Shown in pieces: positions 4,900-8,394 of a stretch of 8,394 nt of DNA. How positions within the stretch are numbered: position 1 is the stretch's first letter; each line of letters begins with the position of its first letter. Below the pieces are notes generated by a model, which was not told where the DNA came from, did no database searches, and saw only the letters and a list, made by a program, of their open reading frames with translations. The position numbers and the translations under genes were made by a program. This DNA is from an uncultured Lachnospiraceae bacterium (GTDB lineage: Bacteria > Bacillota > Clostridia > Lachnospirales > Lachnospiraceae): positions 1-8,394 of the forward strand of contig CAMAHO010000101.1 of NCBI GenBank assembly GCA_945834545.1, in the 5' to 3' direction.

Positions 4900-5943
4900 T
4901 TACTTAAATGCTATCTGTGCGAAGTTATAGAACCCTAAATACCAGATGTTGAAATCGTGGGCACCGGGAAGCTCCTGCCACATAAAATTTTCACCATCCT
5001 GAAACTGGTCGCATACTTCAGGAAGATTCTTTGCGGCTGTTGAGGAGCTGGCGTAAGCGATTCCATCCTCCGTTCCGCAAATGTTGTAAAAATAGTGGAT
5101 AGGTAAAGTGTTATCTGCTAAAATTTCTGCCGTCTTTGTAGCAGGGTTAGAGGTTGGAGCAGCAGAAAAAGCTCCAAAATATCCAAACAAATCTATACAT
5201 TCTCCGATTCCGATATTGATGGTCTGCATTCCTCCCATAGACAGACCGGCCATAGCCCGGTGATCTCTGTCAGCTATTGTGCTGTAGTGGGAATCAATAT
5301 AAGGTATCAAATCATTTCTCAGCTCTTCTCCAAAGCAATAGAAAGAATTGTAATCAGAATCCTTGGCATGGTTTGTGGCGGAGCGGCCATTGGGGGTAAC
5401 TACGATAAAGGAATCAATATCGCCGTAATAGGACAGGTTGTCCATAATGGTCTTTACCTTGGAGCTGGAGCCATTCATTCCCCATTCATCCTCGTCACCG
5501 CCGATGCCGTGCATCAAATACAGTACACTGTATTCCTTACTCTCATCATAACCATAGGGCAGATACACATGAGCTTTTTTCTCAACGTCCTTACCATCTC
5601 CAAAGTAATCCTTGGAGGTATAGGTGATATCCTGGATGGTACCGGCTTCCTTGAAACGGAGATTGATGTACTTCACCGGAATGGTGGTATCAATTTCAGC
5701 TGTCGGTACACGATCAGTATCTGCTTCCTCCTCGGGCAAAGATACGACCTCATCGCCAACCTTGCTGGTTTCCTGCTGGATGGCCTCCTTGATGGCGTCC
5801 TCATTGGTGTTTTCAATTGTGCTTTCTGTCATGCTTTCCTCCTTTTCTAAAACAGGTTCCTTGTTTGAAACAGTGCTTGCAGTACCGCAGCCTGTAAACA
5901 GCAGGGCACTTAATGCCAGTAAAGATACTTTTTGTCTTTTCAT
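4900..5943 (-). CDS. Secreted lipoprotein esterase (esterase-D / feruloyl-esterase type, alpha/beta hydrolase)
   Basis: The 347-residue protein starts with a lipoprotein signal peptide: MKRQK, a hydrophobic stretch, and a lipobox-like FTG-C with Cys19 as the likely lipidated residue. An acidic, low-complexity linker follows (about 22-85). The catalytic domain (about 90-347) carries VYLPYGYDESKEYSVLYLMHG, the nucleophile motif GLSMGG with Ser235, an acidic residue in CGTEDG (Asp293), and GAHDF with His329, so a full Ser-Asp-His triad is visible. The family hydrolyses acyl esters such as feruloyl or acetyl groups on xylan. Anchored outside the cell, this enzyme could remove side groups from plant polysaccharides, but the substrate is inferred. 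No strong ribosome binding site is seen before the ATG. It is the only gene on its transcript and converges with rplT. Phe at -3 of the lipobox is slightly unusual. Confidence 0.88.
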   Translation of the reverse strand: MKRQKVSLLALSALLFTGCGTASTVSNKEPVLEKEESMTESTIENTNEDAIKEAIQQETSKVGDEVVSLPEEEADTDRVPTAEIDTTIPVKYINLRFKEAGTIQDITYTSKDYFGDGKDVEKKAHVYLPYGYDESKEYSVLYLMHGIGGDEDEWGMNGSSSKVKTIMDNLSYYGDIDSFIVVTPNGRSATNHAKDSDYNSFYCFGEELRNDLIPYIDSHYSTIADRDHRAMAGLSMGGMQTINIGIGECIDLFGYFGAFSAAPTSNPATKTAEILADNTLPIHYFYNICGTEDGIAYASSSTAAKNLPEVCDQFQDGENFMWQELPGAHDFNIWYLGFYNFAQIAFK

Positions 5944-5996
5944 AGGGTATTCTCATTTCGTATTGTTTAAAATAAGATCAAAATAGATACATCCTA

Positions 5997-6025
5997 ACTA
6001 TAAACCTAATGAAGGCTGGAATCAA
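5997..6025 (-). promoter_or_regulatory. Promoter of the esterase gene
   Basis: Read on the minus strand, TTGATT (6025-6020) and TATAGT (6002-5997) are separated by 17 bp. This predicts a start near 5990 and a leader of about 47 bases. The 5944-6129 spacer is shared with the divergent sigma-factor operon. Confidence 0.55.
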
Positions 6026-6096
6026 TAGATGAATCAGAGAAAAGAAATTCCAGCAGATTTTTGAATTCTTTGAAGACTTTTCGCGAGCTGTTTCGT

Positions 6097-6123
6097 TATA
6101 ATGAACAGAAGGGTAAGGAGGTG
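6097..6123 (+). promoter_or_regulatory. -10 element and strong ribosome binding site of the sigma-factor operon
   Basis: TATAAT is at 6097-6102 with no good -35 at 16-18 bp. AAGGAGGTG at 6115-6123 is a 9-base perfect complement of the usual 16S rRNA 3' end. Together they suggest transcription from about 6109 and translation starting near 6130, which argues against upstream start codons. TGAAGA (6071-6076) and CGTTA (6094-6098), 17 bases apart, loosely resemble an extracytoplasmic sigma promoter, but this is weak. Confidence 0.45.
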
Positions 6124-6129
6124 GAGAAG

Positions 6130-6645
6130 ATAAATTCAAAAGAGAGATTATTAGCCGTCATGAATCAATATCAGAATCTGGTTTTCTCCATCTGCCTGAA
6201 GCTTACCGGGGATTATTTCGCGGCAGAGGATTTGACACAGGACACCTTTTTGTCGGTATACAGGCATTTTGGTGACTTTGATGGCAAGAACGAGAAGGCC
6301 TGGATATGCAGAATAGCAACCAACAAATGCTATGATTACAACCAGGCGGCAGAAAGGCGGGCAATCGCCACGGCTCAGGACGAAATGCCGGAGGTAAGTA
6401 CACCTTACATACAGGAACCCTTGCAGCAGGTGTTAAATCATGAGATTTTGGATAAAGTCAGTCAGGCTATCAACAACCTGCCGCCACCTTATAAAGAAGT
6501 GGCAAGAGAGCAGTACCTGGAAGGCCATACGGCCAAGGAAATTGCGCTGCACCTGGGGAAAAATATAAAGACGGTTCAAACCCAGCAGCTCAGAGCCAGA
6601 GAATTGTTACAGAAAGAATTGCGAAAGGAGATACTAGTGGAATGA
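6130..6645 (+). CDS. RNA polymerase sigma-70 factor, ECF type
   Basis: Region 2 covers about residues 8-70 (YQNLVFSICLKLTGDYFAAEDLTQDTFLSVYRHF, then KAWICRIATNKCYDY), for core binding and -10 recognition. Region 4 covers about 110-165 (INNLPPPYKEVAREQYLEGHTAKEIALHLGKNIKTVQTQQLRARELL), a helix-turn-helix for -35 recognition. There is no region 1 or 3, as in ECF sigma factors. The start is uncertain. A perfect AAGGAGGTG (6115-6123) is best spaced for the ATA at 6130 (171 residues). In-frame GTG at 6121 overlaps the ribosome binding site, ATG at 6160 is too far away, and TTG at 6061 has no ribosome binding site and lies before the TATAAT. The stop overlaps the next start (ATGA at 6642), implying coupling to the probable anti-sigma gene. 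Likely role: response to envelope stress. Family sure, start not. Confidence 0.88.
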   Translation: MNSKERLLAVMNQYQNLVFSICLKLTGDYFAAEDLTQDTFLSVYRHFGDFDGKNEKAWICRIATNKCYDYNQAAERRAIATAQDEMPEVSTPYIQEPLQQVLNHEILDKVSQAINNLPPPYKEVAREQYLEGHTAKEIALHLGKNIKTVQTQQLRARELLQKELRKEILVE

Positions 6646-7073
6646 AGCAGATGGATTACATGACAGATGAAGAATTGCTTGCACTGATGGAACAGGTGGA
6701 ACAGCACGAGCTAGTATCTGCTCCGCCGGGGCTGGCAGAAAGGGTGCTTCAGAAAATCGAGCAGACCGACACCGGTGGAAAGAGTGATGAGCAGTCTGGA
6801 CAAAGGAAGCATTTTCGGTTGTATTGCTGTAAAGTGGTAGCGGCTATGGCAGCTTCCATTGTACTGTTATTTGCCCTTCCATCCCTTTCAAAGCAGCTGT
6901 GGGTGGAGGAGGTTCCAAGCAAGGAGATGCTGCTTTCAGAAATTCCCTTGAAGACAAAGCAGGAGGCTATGTCAGAGTCGGGGAAGAGCTTATTTGAGAA
7001 GATAGGCGAGTCAAAGCCTTGGAGAGAGTTATCAAAGAATGTCAGAGAAAATATAGCGGAGGTAGTAAAATGA
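6642..7073 (+). CDS. Single-pass membrane protein, probable anti-sigma factor
   Basis: The 143-residue protein has a charged N-terminal part (1-60) with MTDEELLALMEQVEQHELVSAPPGLAERVLQKIE, one membrane helix (about 64-82, VVAAMAASIVLLFALPSL), and a 60-residue C-terminal part that should lie outside the cell. It overlaps the sigma gene by four bases (ATGA) and AAAGGAG is at 6624-6630. A single-pass protein translated with an ECF sigma factor is the typical position and topology of an anti-sigma factor: the N-terminal segment would hold the sigma factor and the outer part would sense stress. The PPGL-AERVLQKI segment resembles N-terminal segments seen in other such partner proteins. I do not see a zinc-binding HxxxCxxC motif, so it is not a classical ZAS protein. 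Function inferred from context. Confidence 0.68.
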   Translation: MKQMDYMTDEELLALMEQVEQHELVSAPPGLAERVLQKIEQTDTGGKSDEQSGQRKHFRLYCCKVVAAMAASIVLLFALPSLSKQLWVEEVPSKEMLLSEIPLKTKQEAMSESGKSLFEKIGESKPWRELSKNVRENIAEVVK

Positions 7074-7615
7074 GTCCAAAGAAGAAAACTGGTTTTTTTG
7101 CTTTTGTATGTTCCCTTATCCCGGGAGCAGCCGAGATGTATATGGGATATATGAAGCTGGGTATCAGCATGATGTTTGCGTTTGTGTTAGTGTTTATGAT
7201 TGCGGGATTTGGCTTTGGAAATGAAGTCCTTCTTTTTCTTGACATCATGATTTGGTTCTATTCCTTCTTTCATGCCAGAAACCTTGTCAACACCACAGAG
7301 GAAGAATTCCTGACATTAAAGGATCATTACATCTGGGAAGAATTTATCGATGGCGAGGTTCAAATCGTTAAAGCAGACAGCGTAAGAAGAATCCTGGCTA
7401 TTGCTCTGATCGTAATTGGCTTAGGGATGTTATGGGGGCAGATGGAATCCATAATCTATGCGATTATTCCGGATGAGCTCTGGGAATTTGCTTATCCTAT
7501 GATTCGCAAGATCCCTCAAACTATTGTGGCTGTCTGTATCATCGTATTTGGTATATTCTTAATCAAAGGAAAAAAGAAGGAGGTCCAGGATGGAGAAACA
7601 AATCAGAACTCATAG
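7070..7615 (+). CDS. Multi-pass membrane protein of unknown function (TM2-like N-terminus)
   Basis: The 181-residue protein has about four hydrophobic segments, roughly 33-48, 50-67, 107-123 and 150-166. Its N-terminus, KKKTGFFAFVCSLIPGAAEMYMGYMKLGISMM, resembles the TM2-type pattern in which a polar turn joins two membrane segments. Residues 71-106 form a charged loop (TEEEFLTLKDHYIWEEFIDGE), and the C-terminus is basic then polar. The start at 7070 is chosen because GGAGG (7058-7062) is 7 bases upstream and the ATG overlaps the preceding stop in an ATGA. An in-frame ATG at 7019 lies inside the previous gene without such support. It is coupled to the gene before it and overlaps the next by 26 bases, so it belongs to the sigma operon. 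I do not recognise a specific function. Confidence 0.8.
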   Translation: MSPKKKTGFFAFVCSLIPGAAEMYMGYMKLGISMMFAFVLVFMIAGFGFGNEVLLFLDIMIWFYSFFHARNLVNTTEEEFLTLKDHYIWEEFIDGEVQIVKADSVRRILAIALIVIGLGMLWGQMESIIYAIIPDELWEFAYPMIRKIPQTIVAVCIIVFGIFLIKGKKKEVQDGETNQNS

Positions 7616-7895
7616 AGTGGGGAGCATTACCGTTGGCTGCAGCCTGGTAGCTATGGGTGTTCTGTTTCTGGTACATTTGTTTACGGACTTCATCAGTGCT
7701 GCCTTTATTTTTAAGCTTTGGCCCATCATTTTGATTGGAATTGGCATGGAACTTTTGATTTCCAATTTTGAAACCAGACAGTATGTGTATGACAAGGCTG
7801 CAATCTTACTGATATTTGTTATGACGGGGTTTGCCATGCTTATGGCCTTTGCGGAAACGGTCATAAAGTATCTGCCCGAGGGACTATGTCTTTAG
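7590..7895 (+). CDS. Small LiaI/LiaF-like transmembrane protein
   Basis: The 101-residue protein has three membrane segments (about 13-31, 36-57 and 70-88). The first two fit the LiaI-LiaF-like transmembrane pattern: GSITVGCSLVAMGVLFL then FKLWPIILIGIGMELLI, with the typical Trp-Pro-x-x-Leu-Ile-Gly. In Firmicutes this domain occurs in proteins of envelope-stress modules such as LiaIF, where it acts with sensor kinases or phage-shock-type proteins. No sensor kinase is visible here. AAGGAGG lies 6 bases before the ATG, inside the 3' end of the preceding gene, and the two genes overlap by 26 bases in different frames. Its place behind a sigma/anti-sigma pair supports an envelope-response role by inference. 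Domain call good, precise function unknown. Confidence 0.8.
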   Translation: MEKQIRTHRVGSITVGCSLVAMGVLFLVHLFTDFISAAFIFKLWPIILIGIGMELLISNFETRQYVYDKAAILLIFVMTGFAMLMAFAETVIKYLPEGLCL

Positions 7896-8023
7896 AAAAA
7901 CTTAAGATTATAGCAAAGATTCCTTTCGTTTTCTTAGGTATGATACTGGGTATAGGCTTGGTATGGGGTACATTTGAAATGCTCCAAAACCTGGGAACAA
8001 AAGCGAAAGGAGGACAAGATCAT
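7886..8023 (+). other. In-frame upstream extension of the phosphoesterase frame, encoding a possible membrane anchor
   Basis: From ATG 7886 the frame runs without a stop into the phosphoesterase gene at 8024. It encodes 46 extra residues with one hydrophobic helix (IAKIPFVFLGMILGIGLVWGTF) and a short polar link. It overlaps the LiaI-like gene by 10 bases. The nearest purine-rich site, GAGGGA (7878-7883), is only 2 bases from the ATG, so initiation here would be weak. It may be a second, membrane-anchored start, or an upstream stretch that is not used. Confidence 0.35.
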
Positions 8024-8394
8024 ATGAAAATTGCAGTATTGTCTGATATTCACGGAAATCATATTGCTTTGGAGACTTGCCTAAAGTATCTGAAGAAGCA
8101 AAAGGTAGATGCATATCTGTTTTTAGGGGATTATGTTGGGGAACTGACCGGAAACGGAAAGACCATAGATTTGTTGCGAAAGCTGTCAAAGAGAAAGAAG
8201 TGTTATATAGTGCGAGGCAACAAGGAGGAATATCAATTTGAAGGCTTGGGGGAGGACCATCCTGAATGGGATGCCTACCCCAGCCTGGTGGGTATGATTC
8301 GATACGGAAGAGAGCAGCTGTCAGATGCCCAGATGGAATTTATTCAGAGTCTCCCCCAATATCTCATTACGGATTTTGAGGGTATGGAGGAAAT
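8024..8394 (+). CDS. Calcineurin-like metallophosphoesterase (partial, runs off the window)
   Basis: The first 123 residues are visible. The protein starts MKIAVLSDIHGN, the first metal-binding motif (Asp8, His10). FLGDYVGE follows with Asp36, then VRGNKEEY with Asn66, the usual Asp-His, Gly-Asp and Gly-Asn sites of the dinuclear metallophosphoesterase fold. The third motif reads GNKE where many relatives have GNHD/E. This class contains YfcE-like phosphodiesterases and other enzymes acting on nucleotides or phospho-esters; the substrate cannot be told. The C-terminal His motifs lie beyond the right edge. A strong AAAGGAGG (8006-8013) is 10 bases before this ATG and the protein starts in the usual way for the family, so 8024 is preferred over the in-frame ATG at 7886. 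It lies last in the visible part of the sigma operon, so it is probably co-transcribed with it. Confidence 0.88.
   Translation, partial: MKIAVLSDIHGNHIALETCLKYLKKQKVDAYLFLGDYVGELTGNGKTIDLLRKLSKRKKCYIVRGNKEEYQFEGLGEDHPEWDAYPSLVGMIRYGREQLSDAQMEFIQSLPQYLITDFEGMEE

Noticed and set aside
5260..5850. 196-residue open frame on the plus strand, rich in isoleucine and glycine
   Set aside because: It lies entirely antisense to the esterase gene, which has a complete catalytic triad and signal peptide; the plus-strand protein has no recognisable domain and no ribosome binding site.
6061..6129. Upstream TTG start for the sigma factor at 6061
   Set aside because: There is no ribosome binding site before it, and both the TATAAT at 6097 and the perfect AAGGAGGTG at 6115 lie inside the proposed extension. 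Kept only as a less likely alternative.
7019..7069. Upstream start at 7019 for the TM2-like membrane protein
   Set aside because: It would add 17 residues lying inside the preceding gene without a ribosome binding site. The ATG at 7070 has GGAGG at 7 bases and an ATGA overlap typical of coupled genes.
7908..8189. 93-residue minus-strand frame over the start of the phosphoesterase
   Set aside because: It is antisense to clear metallophosphoesterase motifs (SDIHGN, GDYVG) and has no similarity to a known family.

Overview
The window looks like a chromosomal segment from a low- to mid-GC Gram-positive anaerobe of the Clostridia, most likely Lachnospiraceae. The signs are strong AGGAGG-type ribosome binding sites, the infC-rpmI-rplT operon with a Firmicutes-style L20 leader, a DUF1540 cysteine-rich protein, a clostridial MATE transporter, and ribosomal proteins that read like those of gut Clostridia. 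This assignment comes from reading the sequence, not from a search.

Layout. (1) 1-303: the 3' end of a truncated YhcG/DUF1016-type nuclease gene, cut off just where the catalytic domain should begin. (2) 370-2831: a divergent pair, an AraC-family regulator on the minus strand and a MATE efflux transporter on the plus strand. Their 242-bp spacer holds a consensus promoter for the regulator, a weak promoter for the transporter, and repeated TTAGCAA boxes placed as AraC-type operators. (3) 2973-3296: a small cysteine-rich DUF1540 protein with its own promoter and a palindrome overlapping that promoter. (4) 3364-4899: the translation operon infC-rpmI-rplT. It has a consensus promoter, an L20-type attenuator leader, a rare ATT start codon for infC, and a strong terminator. 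Copies of the same GGGGACAGGTCCATATG repeat flank the operon on both sides. (5) 4900-5943, minus strand: a secreted lipoprotein esterase of the esterase-D / feruloyl-esterase type with a complete catalytic triad. (6) 6130 to the right edge: a tightly packed operon of a sigma-70 (ECF-type) factor, a single-pass probable anti-sigma protein, two small multi-pass membrane proteins (one LiaI/LiaF-like) and a calcineurin-like metallophosphoesterase cut by the window end.

How the genes may work together. The AraC protein probably controls the MATE pump, and perhaps itself, through the shared boxes. The translation operon is probably under feedback by L20 through the leader and by IF3 through the ATT start. 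The sigma operon looks like a cell-envelope stress module: overlapping starts and stops imply translational coupling, and the membrane proteins are plausible sensors or effectors. No CRISPR array, tRNA, rRNA or intact insertion sequence is visible. I see no clear-cut new defence or mobile system. The least ordinary parts are the sigma/membrane-protein/phosphoesterase operon with its apparent ATA start, the operator architecture at 1346-1421, and the paired repeats flanking infC-rplT.
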